A stretch of DNA of 64,000 nt from Opitutia bacterium (GTDB lineage: Bacteria; Verrucomicrobiota; Verrucomicrobiia; Opitutales; Opitutaceae): contig CANJIU010000032.1 in NCBI GenBank assembly GCA_947474365.1, positions 17,632-81,631 of the forward strand. Reading direction: 5' to 3'. The notes below the pieces were generated by a model, which saw only the letters and a program-made list of their open reading frames with translations, searched no databases and was not told the origin of the DNA. This document shows, in pieces, positions 17,701 to 26,356 of the stretch; position 1 is the stretch's first letter; each line of letters begins with the position of its first letter. The translations under genes and the position numbers were made by a program.

Positions 17701-17996
17701 ATCCAACGGCGGCCATCGATGATCCTGCCGTGTCGGCCTACGACATGGTCTATCGCAAGCCCTACGTGTCGGGGACGCTGGCGTTCAACTACACGCGGAA
17801 ACTGGGCCGGAAGTACACGCTGGGCGTCGACCTCAAAATCGACAACCTCTTCGACTACAGTCAACCGCTTTACTACAACACGGTGCTGCGTCCGCCGGGC
17901 GGGGACCTGACCAATCCGGCGCGGGTCGCGACACCCTTCCAGTTTGCGTGGCTGACGCCGCGCAACTACACGCTCTCGGTCGCGCTGAAATTCTGA
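14781..17996 (+). CDS. TonB-dependent receptor
   Basis: A receptor of about 1071 residues. The GTG at 14781 was chosen as start: an in-frame ATG at 14697 overlaps the promoter -10, and the GTG gives a well-shaped signal peptide (basic RRAR, a hydrophobic stretch, cleavage near AAFAQ). The TonB-box-like 'LNPFVV' is followed by a plug ('LRDTPVAYSVLT', then 'LDLARGPNAILFG') and a barrel ending ALKF. It belongs to the same subfamily as the receptor at 36234. It is the first gene of unit 3, and only 47 bp separate it from the sialidase-fold gene. The ligand is unknown, but the context is an oligosaccharide system. Confidence 0.9.
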   Translation: MNPSADRLHRSRGAPLRRARTLLVTALISAAPAAFAQSDSTAGATGDSAATLNPFVVNVDKDHGFVAASSLAGGRLAGNLRDTPVAYSVLTRDFIEALQLTDVTEMTRWFTNAVDLPDNNSSYDTGTSVRLSARGVTSELQRDFFPVSFNFDSYNVERLDLARGPNAILFGAGGAGGTINSVTKRARTDRSLFELRSAYASWSNLRSTLDYNQPLGAGLALRLNALYQDRAGWRDNETERRQGVTLAATWKVSRNMEIRAEAERGRMDKAVVVTTYRDQLSAWDGTTVFNARSAAPSNTTGLSPYGVMVIFTPSNGLDTLYNYQGWAFTRGGNVSATFPAGGTLVVGPAANIADAPINYGLNVPANLYANAIRGSNFRVPPREFSLYPDAPTFGVTNSNATLSLTQRFGDSFFVEAAGNVGKEDTYSDIGISRQMSRIYIDANSVLPSGRPNPNFKEPFTEANSWPYFQMRTRRNVRGAAGYRLDGTRWGDFGFNVLAGLSAEKFDRNAYHYVLKANADPRLWPTELPINYRYYLYTDQERPFAKPDSWNYVNPITNSTGRVAAGNVRDYQNTAFNQLNENDYRYVQTAVNAKLLQGKLHLLAAARRDQFETHQESIVLQFDNPANWDGVTRNLKPAAPADWSALTYQTRAANGTPFGGALPADTRPRIGSGLSSGQRDPLYANDRFRDDYSPPDQKGTVNTVSLGGVYHVHPRLSAFANYAQSFTPPSVALRIDGSLFVPTASRGWDYGLRFASTNGEIVANLTRYAGRQDNRSITSTPFSQAFVQIIQANALNDLTPGGLNSRGLQLVPTGYVDTAAVKTEGWELEITANLNRNWRLMLNGALPRAFQENPNRETIAYYAKNEAVLKQIVTDAGGTINANNVATFNAVIPPGQSASEGPNAVAAWNTVQQGFASLASGQKLNRVTESSMNLFTDYSFRDGRLRGIRLGGGVNYRGREVIGSRGAETVRNPANPTAAIDDPAVSAYDMVYRKPYVSGTLAFNYTRKLGRKYTLGVDLKIDNLFDYSQPLYYNTVLRPPGGDLTNPARVATPFQFAWLTPRNYTLSVALKF

Positions 17997-18043
17997 TCGC
18001 ATCCCGGAAAGGACGCGACGCCACCAAAGCCACACCTGCAATC

Positions 18044-19777
18044 GTGCACGCACCCATCCCCGTCTCCATCACCGCCTCTGGGCGCGGCCCGCGCCCGCTG
18101 CGTCCGGCGCTAATGGGATTCATGGCCCTGTGCGTGGGAATCTGCGCGGCAGGCTTCACTCGTTCGGCCTGCGCCGCCGACCTGCGCAACATCAAGCACG
18201 GCCAACCGATCCCGTTGCCGGGCCTCAAGTATGCCGATCAGCCCTACCTCGTCGCGCTCGCCGACGGCCGGTGGCTCTGCGTGATGACGGTCGGCACGCT
18301 GGGAGAAAACACCGCCGGTACGAAGAACTATTCCGTGGCTTTCACCTCATCCGATCAAGGTCGGACGTGGTCGGACTTCGTGCCGTGCAACGTCCCGTAC
18401 GCCATCCCCCTGCGGACGGATTTCGGGCGGGTCTATACGATCACCCCGCGCTGTTTTTCATTTTCCGACGATCAGGGGCGGAGTTGGTCGGAGAAAATCG
18501 CGATTCCCGCCTGTCCCCCGCAGACCTGCTGGAATGTCGGCCTGCCGCTCGTCCACCGCGGCGTGGTTTACGTCCCGTGGGCTGAATGGAACGACGGCTC
18601 GCGCACCGTGGTGCACTTTTATCGGAGCGACAATGTCCTGACTGAGCGCGACGCGGGCAAGGTCCGCTGGGAGATGTTCGGCGAGCTCAAGGGGCCGGAC
18701 TGGCACCGGGACAAGCAGATTTCCGAGGAGCCCCACCTCGTGGCCCTGGACGACGGGACGTTCTACTGCGTGTTCCGCACCGATCAAGGTTACATCTGCC
18801 AGACGACGAGTTCCGATCAGGGCGCAACCTGGTCCCCGCCCCGGCGCCTGACGTATGAACCAGGCGGACAGCAGGTCCTCAAGAATCCACGGGCGTGTCC
18901 CAGCCTCTGGAAATGTGCGAACGGAAAGTACCTGCTGTGGTTTCACCACAACGGCACCCGACACTGGTACGAGCGCAATCCCGGCTGGATTTCCGGCGGC
19001 GTCGAACGCGACGGTGAAATCGTCTGGTCGCAACCGGAAATCGCCCTGTATGCAGACGAGATCGCCGAGATTTCCGGGCGCATCAGCTACCCGGGGTTCC
19101 TTGAGGCCGACGGCCGCTATTTTATTTCCGAAACCTCCAAGATCCGGGCCGGTGTCCATCAGATCAATCCCGACCTCCTTCGGCAGCTCTGGTCGCAGCA
19201 CGAACGTCGCGATGTCACCCGCAAAGGTCTGAAGGCCGACCTCGGCCCCGCTGAACTTTCCCGCGGCCGGCCCGACCTCAAGTTCCCCGCCATTCCCGAC
19301 ATGGTCCGCAACCAGGGAGGGTTCACTCTCGATTTGTGGCTGGAGCTTGCCGACCTGTCGCCCGGGCAGGTCATTCTCGACAATCGCGACGTGCGTGGCA
19401 GCGGTATCTTGCTTCACACGAACCTCGATGGCTCCCTTGAACTCACCTTGGGAGACTCCAAAGTGACCAACGCGTGGACCGTCGACCGCAACGTCCTGCA
19501 ACCAGGCCGGCGCCACCACCTCGTGGCCATCGCCGACGGCGGGCCCAAAATCATCCTGTTTGTGGTCGATGGCGTCCTGTGCGACGGTGGATCTGAACGC
19601 GAATTCGGCTGGGGACGTTTCAGTCCATTTTTGCAAAGCCCCAACAGCGACCAGCCGCTCCGCCTGGCTCCCCACTTCCGCGGTCGTCTGACCGGCGTCC
19701 GCCTCTATAACCGTGCCATGACCGTCTCCGAGGCCATCGGCAATTATCGCGCCGGTCCGCCGCCGTCGCTGCCATGA
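18044..19777 (+). CDS. Sialidase-fold (BNR/Asp-box) exported protein with C-terminal LamG domain
   Basis: About 577 residues from the GTG at 18044, chosen because it retains basic residues before the hydrophobic signal segment; the ATG at 18113 is the alternative. The six-bladed propeller shows Asp-boxes S-x-D-x-G-x-x-W such as 'SSDQGRTWS', 'SDDQGRSWS' and 'SSDQGATWS'. A LamG/concanavalin-like domain occupies roughly the last 150 residues ('FTLDLWLEL' through 'GVRLYNRAM'). No clear FRIP motif of classical sialidases is seen, so the sugar released may not be sialic acid. Its stop overlaps the start of the DUF1549 gene in an ATGA, which indicates translational coupling and shared function. Confidence 0.82.
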   Translation: MHAPIPVSITASGRGPRPLRPALMGFMALCVGICAAGFTRSACAADLRNIKHGQPIPLPGLKYADQPYLVALADGRWLCVMTVGTLGENTAGTKNYSVAFTSSDQGRTWSDFVPCNVPYAIPLRTDFGRVYTITPRCFSFSDDQGRSWSEKIAIPACPPQTCWNVGLPLVHRGVVYVPWAEWNDGSRTVVHFYRSDNVLTERDAGKVRWEMFGELKGPDWHRDKQISEEPHLVALDDGTFYCVFRTDQGYICQTTSSDQGATWSPPRRLTYEPGGQQVLKNPRACPSLWKCANGKYLLWFHHNGTRHWYERNPGWISGGVERDGEIVWSQPEIALYADEIAEISGRISYPGFLEADGRYFISETSKIRAGVHQINPDLLRQLWSQHERRDVTRKGLKADLGPAELSRGRPDLKFPAIPDMVRNQGGFTLDLWLELADLSPGQVILDNRDVRGSGILLHTNLDGSLELTLGDSKVTNAWTVDRNVLQPGRRHHLVAIADGGPKIILFVVDGVLCDGGSEREFGWGRFSPFLQSPNSDQPLRLAPHFRGRLTGVRLYNRAMTVSEAIGNYRAGPPPSLP

Positions 19778-22700
19778 CGAACCGAACCCCACCGACACCC
19801 GCGCCCGCAGCGGGGCGACCGCAAAAACGCTCCGCCTGCCTGTCCTTCTTGTCCTGGACAGGAAAAAGGCTGGCGGTGGGACTCACGGGCATTGCGTTGA
19901 CATCGGTGTTGGCGGCGTCGGCGCCGAATTTCGTGTCGGACGTCCGTCCGGTTTTTGAGAAGCATTGTTTCGAGTGCCACGGCCCGGAGAAACAGAAGAG
20001 CGGCTACCGGCTCGACGTGAAGCCGATTGCGCTGGCCGGCGGTGAGGGCAGCGCCCCCAACATCCTCCCGGGCAAAGGCGCCACCAGCCCGCTCGTTAAA
20101 TACATTCGGGGCGAGGTCGAGGACATGAGGATGCCCCCCAAGGGAGATCCGCTCAGTGCCGCCGAGATCGCGACGATCACCGCGTGGGTCGACGCCGGCG
20201 CGGTCTGGCCTGATGCGGCCAGCGCCGTCGTCCGCGATCCGCTCGACTGGTGGTCGCTCAAGCCCATCGCGAAGGTGACTCCGCCTACCACCACGCCTGC
20301 GGTTAATCCGATCGATGCGTTCATCCGCACCACGCTTGCCGCCAGCGGCCTGACGCCGTCTCCCGTGGCCGACGCCCGCACCTTGTGCCGGCGGCTTTAT
20401 TTCGATCTCACCGGGCTCCCGCCGACCCCGGAGGAAATCGAGGCCTTTGCTGTCGACACTGCGCCCGAAGCCTATGTGCGCCTCGTGGAAAAACTCCTCG
20501 CCTCGCCGCGCTACGGCGAACGCTGGGCGCGACACTGGCTCGATGTCGTCCACTACGGCGACACGCACGGCTACGACAAGGACAAGCTCCGCCCCAACGC
20601 GTGGCCCTACCGCGACTATGTGATCCGCGCGCTCAACACCGACAAGCCCTACGCACGTTTCCTCCAGGAACAGATCGCGGGTGACGTGCTCTTCCCCGGC
20701 ACAGCCGACGGCATCGAGGCCCTCGGCTTCATCTCCGCCGGCCCGTGGGACTTCATCGGCCACTCCGAGGTGCCCGAATCGAAAATCGACGGCAAGGTCG
20801 CACGCCACCTCGACCGCGACGACATGGTCGCGAATACCATCGGCACCTTCTCCAGCCTCACCGTCCATTGCGCCCAGTGCCACAACCACAAATTTGATCC
20901 CATTCCGCAGGAAGACTACTACCGCCTGCAAGCGGTCTTCGCCGCACTCGACCGCACCGATCGCGAATATTACCGCGATGACGCCCGCAACGCCCGCTTC
21001 CAGCAACTCCGCCGCGAGCAACGCGACATCCGGACCACCCTCGTTGCGCTCGAAAAACCATTGCGCGAAGAGGCCGGAGCCGCCTACGACGCCCTCAGCC
21101 GCCAACTCGATCTCCCCCCTCAAACCGACCCCGCGAATCCGGGAAAACTCAGTGGAAGTCGCGGCTATCACAGCGCGATTTCCGCTACGCCTGACGTCAC
21201 CAAGTGGGTGCAGGTCGACCTTGGTGAGTCCGTCGAGATCGACAAAGTCACGCTGCATCCCGCTCACGATGACTTCAACGGCATCGGCGCCGGCTTCGGA
21301 TTTCCGGTCCGCTTCAAGGCCGAAGCGAGCGACGACCCGGAGTTCAAAAGCGGCGTGAGCCTCCTCTGGCAGAAATTTGACCAGACCTTCATGGCCGACT
21401 TTCCGAATCCCGGCCTCACGCCCTTCACCACCGGCGGGGGCAAGGGCGACGGCATCGTCGGCCGCTATGTGCGCGTCACCGTCGTAAAGCTCGCCCCACG
21501 CCGGAACGACTACATCTTCGCCCTCGCCGAGCTGCGCGTCACTGATCGCACCGGGAAAAACGTCGCACTCGGCCGGCCCGTGACGGCGCTCGACTCCACG
21601 GAGGCCGGTGCCCGCTGGCGGAAATTGAACCTGACCGACGGCGTGGCGCCCTCGGCGCTCTCGGCCGAGGAGAAACGCGCACTCGAACGGCAACGCGACG
21701 CGCTGCTGCTCGGCCAAGCCGACGAATCCACGAAGGAGCGTCGCGCGACGCTGCTCCGGGACTCGGCCCGGATCGCCGCGGAGCTTAAATCATTTCCGAA
21801 GCCCGACCTCGTTTACGCGGGAGGGGTTCACAACGGCAGCGGCAATTTCAAAGGGACCGGTGGAGACGGAGGACGCCCTCGCCCGATTCACCTGCTCCCA
21901 CGCGGGCAGGTGACGCAACCGGGCCGGCCAGTCCAACCCGGCACGCTCTCCGCACTGACGTTTGCACCCGCCCGTTTCGACCTGCCGCCCGACGCCCCCG
22001 AGGGCGAACGCCGCGCCGCCCTCGCGCGCTGGCTCACCGACCCAAAAAATCCCCTCACCTGGCGCAGCATCGTCAACCGGGTTTGGCAGTATCATTTTGG
22101 CCGCGGCATCGTGGACACGCCGAACGATTTCGGGCGCAACGGCAGCCTGCCCACTCATCCGGAACTGCTCGAATGGCTCGCCGCGGACTTCCGTGAGAGC
22201 GGAGGATCGCTGAAGGCGTTGCACCGGCGGATCGTCACGAGCGAGACCTACCGCCAGTCCGCGGCTGGCAACGTCGCGGCGGAAAAACGCGACGCCGGCA
22301 ACACGCTGCTCTGGCGGCAAAATCGCCGCAAACTGGAGGCGGAGGCCTTGCGCGACACAGTTCTCGCCGTCACTGGTCAACTCGATCTCACGATGGGCGG
22401 ACCGGGTTGGCAGGATTTCGTGATTGAGCGACCTGAACACTCGCCGCACTTCCGCTATGAACTCGCCGATCCCGAGGATCCCAAAACGCAACGTCGTTCG
22501 ATCTACCGTTTTGTCGTCCGCTCCCAGACGCAGCCATGGATGACCTCGATGGACTGCGCCGACCCGTCGATGCGCGTCGACAAACGCAACGAGAGTCTTT
22601 CGCCGCTGCAGGCCCTCGCCATGCTCAACAACGGTTTCGTCGTCACCCAGGCCCAGCACCTCGCCGCCCGCGTGCAGCAGGAGCGCCCCGACCTCCCCGC

Positions 22701-22848
22701 GCAAATCGAACGCGCCCACGCTCTCGCGCTCGGCCGCCCACCTGACGCGGCGGCCCGTGCGCACCTCATCGCGTTTGCCGAAGCCGAGGGATTGCCGGCG
22801 CTCTGCCGTCTGCTGTTCAACCTGAACGAATTCACCTTCGTCGACTGA
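19774..22848 (+). CDS. PSCyt1-DUF1549-DUF1553 protein with discoidin-like insert
   Basis: A 1024-residue paralogue of the protein at 3382. A hydrophobic export segment lies at about 33-50, PSCyt1 contains CFECH (65-69), and DUF1549 spans about 165-395 with a second CxxCH, CAQCH (366-370). An F5/8 type C (discoidin)-like beta-sandwich sits at about 460-610 ('WVQVDLGESVEIDKVTLHP' is its hallmark), and DUF1553 covers about 730-1020 with 'TSETYRQSA'. The discoidin-like insert is a likely carbohydrate-binding module and differs from the variable region of the first paralogue. The start overlaps the preceding stop by four bases, and the DUF1501 partner follows after 156 bp that contain an inverted repeat. 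Confidence 0.92.
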   Translation: MTNRTPPTPAPAAGRPQKRSACLSFLSWTGKRLAVGLTGIALTSVLAASAPNFVSDVRPVFEKHCFECHGPEKQKSGYRLDVKPIALAGGEGSAPNILPGKGATSPLVKYIRGEVEDMRMPPKGDPLSAAEIATITAWVDAGAVWPDAASAVVRDPLDWWSLKPIAKVTPPTTTPAVNPIDAFIRTTLAASGLTPSPVADARTLCRRLYFDLTGLPPTPEEIEAFAVDTAPEAYVRLVEKLLASPRYGERWARHWLDVVHYGDTHGYDKDKLRPNAWPYRDYVIRALNTDKPYARFLQEQIAGDVLFPGTADGIEALGFISAGPWDFIGHSEVPESKIDGKVARHLDRDDMVANTIGTFSSLTVHCAQCHNHKFDPIPQEDYYRLQAVFAALDRTDREYYRDDARNARFQQLRREQRDIRTTLVALEKPLREEAGAAYDALSRQLDLPPQTDPANPGKLSGSRGYHSAISATPDVTKWVQVDLGESVEIDKVTLHPAHDDFNGIGAGFGFPVRFKAEASDDPEFKSGVSLLWQKFDQTFMADFPNPGLTPFTTGGGKGDGIVGRYVRVTVVKLAPRRNDYIFALAELRVTDRTGKNVALGRPVTALDSTEAGARWRKLNLTDGVAPSALSAEEKRALERQRDALLLGQADESTKERRATLLRDSARIAAELKSFPKPDLVYAGGVHNGSGNFKGTGGDGGRPRPIHLLPRGQVTQPGRPVQPGTLSALTFAPARFDLPPDAPEGERRAALARWLTDPKNPLTWRSIVNRVWQYHFGRGIVDTPNDFGRNGSLPTHPELLEWLAADFRESGGSLKALHRRIVTSETYRQSAAGNVAAEKRDAGNTLLWRQNRRKLEAEALRDTVLAVTGQLDLTMGGPGWQDFVIERPEHSPHFRYELADPEDPKTQRRSIYRFVVRSQTQPWMTSMDCADPSMRVDKRNESLSPLQALAMLNNGFVVTQAQHLAARVQQERPDLPAQIERAHALALGRPPDAAARAHLIAFAEAEGLPALCRLLFNLNEFTFVD

Positions 22849-22865
22849 ACCGGGACTATGAAGCT

Positions 22866-22974
22866 AAGAGCTGAGAGCCGAGAGCTGAGAGCAAACCCTT
22901 CGGAGCGAGGACGTGTCCCGTCAGATCACGAAACGAAATTCTCCGTTGGGTCTTGCTCTCGGCTCTCAGCTCTT
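22866..22974. repeat. Intercistronic inverted repeat
   Basis: The left arm (22866-22894) and right arm (22953-22974) pair over 20 bp. The left arm holds an extra seven bases that repeat its own GAGAGC unit, and the loop is about 58 bases. There is no T-run. It could be a small palindromic repeat, or an mRNA-processing or attenuation structure between the DUF1549/1553 and DUF1501 genes. Confidence 0.65.
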
Positions 22975-23004
22975 CGCCCTCAGCTGATCAGCACCCACTG
23001 AACC

Positions 23005-24507
23005 ATGGAAAACGATTCACCGTTTCACCGTCCGGAGGCACCTCGGCCGATTTCCCGGCGCGATTTTCTCTGGCAGTCCGGCGGCGGTCTCGGCGGCCTC
23101 GCGCTCGCCGCCATGCTCGGGCAGGACCGCGCGCTCGCCGCCGATGGACCAGGCCCCTCCTCGCGCGCGCTGCATCACCCGGCGAAGGCCAAGCGCGTCG
23201 TGCAGTTCTTCATGGCCGGCGCCGCCAGCCACATCGATCTTTTCGACTTCAAGCCCGAACTGGTCAAGCGCCACGGCCAGCCGAGCGATTTCGGCGAACC
23301 GGTCGAGGCGTTCCAAAACGGACTCGGCCCGTGGCTGCGGCCGATCTGGGATTTCCAGCCTTACGGACAGAGTGGCAAAATGCTCAGCGACACCGTGGCT
23401 CCACTGGGCGACGTCGTCGACGATCTCGCCTTCGTCCACAACATGGTCGGCAAGTCCGGCGTGCACAGCGCCGCCACGCTGCTGCAGGCGACCGGGTTTC
23501 AACTGCCCGGCTTCCCCGGGGCCGGCTGCTGGGTGAGCTATGGGCTCGGCTCGATGAACGAAAATCTGCCGACCTTTGTCGTGCTGCCCGACCATCGCGG
23601 CTTCGCGTCGAACGGCGTGAAGAACTGGGACGCCGCGTTCCTGCCGTCGCAGCACAGCGGCACGATTATTTTTCCCGGAACGGAAACTCCCATCGCCGAT
23701 CTCTTCCCCCATGCGAAGGGGAGCTACATCACGCCCGGGGGCGAGGCCGCGGCGCACCGGCTCATGTCGGACTTGAACCGACAACACGCCGGCGCGCGCG
23801 ACGGCGACCAACGGCTCGACGCGCGCATCCGCAGCTACGAGCTCGCCGCCCGGATGCAGCTTGCCGCCCCCGAGGCGCTCGACCTCAAGGCCGAACCCGC
23901 GCACGTGCAGAAGCTCTACGGTCTCGACGGCGGCCCCCAGGCCTGGCCCAAGGAGATCAACGCCGACGAGGAGGCGTTTCATTTCTCGCAAAAATGTCTC
24001 ACGGCCCGGCGGCTGCTCGAACGCGGCGTGCGTTTCGTGCAGATCTGGAGCGGCAACGACAACAGCTTCCCGCGACGCAATTGGGACTCGCACGAGGACG
24101 TCAAACGCGATCACGGCCCGCTCGCGCTTGGCATGGCGCGCGGCGCGGCGGCCTTCATCAAGGACCTCAAGCAGCGTGGCCTGCTGGAGGACACGCTCAT
24201 CCTCTGGACGACCGAGTTCGGCCGCATGCCGTCGTCGCAAGGCGGCAAGGGCCGCGACCACAACCCTTACGTCTTCACCAACTGGCTCTGTGGCGGCGGT
24301 ATCAAGGGCGGCATGACGCACGGCGAGAGTGACGCCTGGGGCTACAAGCCGCTCGACCGCACCAACCCGACGACGGTCTACGACATCCACGCGACGATCC
24401 TGCACCAACTCGGCCTCGACCACACCCGGCTCACGTTCCGCCACAACGGCATCGACCGCCGGCTGACCGACGTGCACGGGCACGTGATCAAGCCCCTTCT
24501 CGCCTAG
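23005..24507 (+). CDS. DUF1501 domain protein (Tat-exported)
   Basis: A 500-residue DUF1501 protein, paralogous to that at 6654. The Tat motif SRRDFLWQSG (about 17-26) leads into a Gly/Ala-rich hydrophobic region. Family landmarks are 'FMAGAASHIDLFD' near residue 70 and 'TEFGRMP' followed by 'GRDHNPY' near 410-430. It closes unit 3 and converges on the SDR gene, with only 11 bp between the two stop codons. The consistent pairing with a DUF1549/1553 protein in both units supports a two-component function, as known for the family. No catalytic activity has been shown for it. Confidence 0.92.
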   Translation: MENDSPFHRPEAPRPISRRDFLWQSGGGLGGLALAAMLGQDRALAADGPGPSSRALHHPAKAKRVVQFFMAGAASHIDLFDFKPELVKRHGQPSDFGEPVEAFQNGLGPWLRPIWDFQPYGQSGKMLSDTVAPLGDVVDDLAFVHNMVGKSGVHSAATLLQATGFQLPGFPGAGCWVSYGLGSMNENLPTFVVLPDHRGFASNGVKNWDAAFLPSQHSGTIIFPGTETPIADLFPHAKGSYITPGGEAAAHRLMSDLNRQHAGARDGDQRLDARIRSYELAARMQLAAPEALDLKAEPAHVQKLYGLDGGPQAWPKEINADEEAFHFSQKCLTARRLLERGVRFVQIWSGNDNSFPRRNWDSHEDVKRDHGPLALGMARGAAAFIKDLKQRGLLEDTLILWTTEFGRMPSSQGGKGRDHNPYVFTNWLCGGGIKGGMTHGESDAWGYKPLDRTNPTTVYDIHATILHQLGLDHTRLTFRHNGIDRRLTDVHGHVIKPLLA

Positions 24508-24518
24508 CGCCGCCGAAT

Positions 24519-25307
24519 TTACTGCGCCGTCCACCCACCGTCGACCGCGAGGACCGCGCCGGTGACATAGCTGGCGGCCGGGCTCGCGAGGAAAATGGCC
24601 GCACCCTGGATCTCCTCGAGGCGGGCCCAGCGTTTGAGCGCCGTGGCGCCGACGACGAACTTGCGGCCGTCTTCCGTGTCGGCGATCGGCAGGTTCATCT
24701 CCGTCAGAAATGGTCCGGGGCAAATCGCGTTCGCCGTGATCCCGTCCGATGCGGTTTCAAGGGCAAGTGTGCGGGTCATCTGCACGACGGCACCCTTGCT
24801 CGCAGTGTAGGGCGTGCGGCCAGCGAGACCGACTAGGCCAAGCGCGCTCGCGAGATTGACGATGCGGCCCCACTTCCGCTCCCGCATGCCCGCCACCACC
24901 GCCCGACAGCAAAGCCAGGTGCCGGTGACGTTGGTTGTCATCACCTGGGAAAATTGCTCCGGAGTGAGTTCGGCAATCGGACCGCGAATGTTGATTCCCG
25001 CGCTGTTGATCAGGATATCGACGCGACCGAGCTGCGCGTTGGCGGCGGCGATCATCGCGTTCACTTGTTCGGGAAGCGTCACATCGCACGCGTGGCCAAC
25101 GGCCTTGCGACCGAACTCGCGCGCGATGGCTGTGGCTGCGGCTTCCACCTCGGCGGTTTTCCGGCTGACCAGCATCACGTCAGCTCCGGCCGAGGCGAGG
25201 CCCGCGGCCATCGCATAACCGAGGCCTTTCGAGCCGCCGGTGATCAGGGCGGTGCGGCCCGTCAGGTCGAATTGCTTGATGCCGGGAAGGGGAACGTGGG
25301 TGCTCAT
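24519..25307 (-). CDS. SDR-family oxidoreductase (gluconate 5-dehydrogenase-like)
   Basis: A 262-residue classical short-chain dehydrogenase. The NAD(P)-binding TGGSKGLG lies at about 22-29, the NSAG motif at about 97-100 and the catalytic Ser..YxxxK pair near 150-168 ('YTASK'). The C-terminus 'VDGGW' is typical of sugar-acid and polyol dehydrogenases of the 2-keto-gluconate or 2-dehydro-3-deoxy-gluconate type. The start at 25307 overlaps the upstream stop in an ATGA, and the longer upstream reading frame is non-homologous. With the two genes before it, it forms a coupled sugar-conversion operon. The precise substrate is unresolved. Confidence 0.9.
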   Translation of the reverse strand: MSTHVPLPGIKQFDLTGRTALITGGSKGLGYAMAAGLASAGADVMLVSRKTAEVEAAATAIAREFGRKAVGHACDVTLPEQVNAMIAAANAQLGRVDILINSAGINIRGPIAELTPEQFSQVMTTNVTGTWLCCRAVVAGMRERKWGRIVNLASALGLVGLAGRTPYTASKGAVVQMTRTLALETASDGITANAICPGPFLTEMNLPIADTEDGRKFVVGATALKRWARLEEIQGAAIFLASPAASYVTGAVLAVDGGWTAQ

Positions 25308-26356
25308 GAGCGAAAGGTACGTTGCATCCAGCCGAGGTCGTGCCGGTTGTTGGCCTCTTCCTCCGCCAGGACGGTCGCGACAGACTTGCCCGTCACGTGC
25401 GGCGGGGGCTGACGGGGAGGATTCGTTTTCACGCGTTCCAGAGCAGCGGCGAGATGAGATGATTTCCGCTCCGGAAACGTCGCCCAGAAGCGGTCGGTCA
25501 GACACGGAACCTCCAGCGGATCGCGGGTCGCCATCTCAAGGTTGAAGACGATGCCGGGATTGGCGCGCCGCAACGCGGCGATCACACGCGGCAGGTCGAG
25601 CAGACCGGTTCCCAACGGGACCTCGCTGAGCAGAAAACCCTGCGCGTACGGCTGCACCGCCATGTCCTTCAGGTGCACACTGAAGGCATGGGGCGCGAGA
25701 GTTTCGATGGCGGCGTGGGGATCGTCGAGTAGCGCGAGATTGTTTCCCGTGTCGACGAGCACACCGATCCATTCGCTGCGAACGTCACGCATCAGGCCCG
25801 CGAGTTCGTCGGCGGTGTGATCCTTGTGGTTTTCGATCGCGATTTTGAGCCGGTGCCGGGCCAGGATCGGTTCGGCGAGAGCGAGCGAGCGACGAGCCTC
25901 GGCGTGGAAACGTTTGAACTCACCGAGCGACTGGAAAATTTCGTACCGTCGCCCACCCGTGAACACGGCGCGCGCCACCTTCGCACCGGCCTCGCGGGCG
26001 AGGCGGACGTCAGCCTCGAACGACGGCAGATCGCCCTCGGTCTTCGGGAGCCGCATCTCACCCTCGTAATAACCGCCCTCACGTTCCACGAGGTCGCGCA
26101 GCCGCCGGGCCGCTGCCGGGTCCTTGCTGCGCAACGGTGTCTGCACGCCCTCGGCGCCCAATCCACGGGCATAGCGGCAGAAACTTTCGGTATCAGAAAA
26201 TTTGACGCCAGGGTTCTTGGCCGTAACGGCCTTCCAGTGTTGGTGGCAGGAGAAGGTGCACAGGCCAATTCGGGCCTGCGCTGCGCCAGTGGCCGCAAAC
26301 AGGGAACGGGCCGCCAGGAGCGCGGGCCAGGTGGCGACAAACTCACGCCGGTTCAT
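25304..26356 (-). CDS. Sugar phosphate isomerase/epimerase-type TIM-barrel protein
   Basis: A 350-residue protein of the xylose-isomerase-like TIM-barrel family. The N-terminus 'MNRREFVATW' followed by an Ala-rich stretch resembles a Tat signal, suggesting periplasmic action. Metal-binding barrel motifs include 'IENHKDHT' (about 190) and 'VDTGNN' (about 215), with 'VHLKD' (about 240) near the end of the barrel. It overlaps both neighbours by four bases, so Gfo/Idh, TIM-barrel and SDR proteins are translationally coupled. The likely role is epimerisation or isomerisation of a keto-sugar produced by the oxidoreductase. Assignment beyond the superfamily is not possible from sequence. Confidence 0.88.
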   Translation of the reverse strand: MNRREFVATWPALLAARSLFAATGAAQARIGLCTFSCHQHWKAVTAKNPGVKFSDTESFCRYARGLGAEGVQTPLRSKDPAAARRLRDLVEREGGYYEGEMRLPKTEGDLPSFEADVRLAREAGAKVARAVFTGGRRYEIFQSLGEFKRFHAEARRSLALAEPILARHRLKIAIENHKDHTADELAGLMRDVRSEWIGVLVDTGNNLALLDDPHAAIETLAPHAFSVHLKDMAVQPYAQGFLLSEVPLGTGLLDLPRVIAALRRANPGIVFNLEMATRDPLEVPCLTDRFWATFPERKSSHLAAALERVKTNPPRQPPPHVTGKSVATVLAEEEANNRHDLGWMQRTFRS

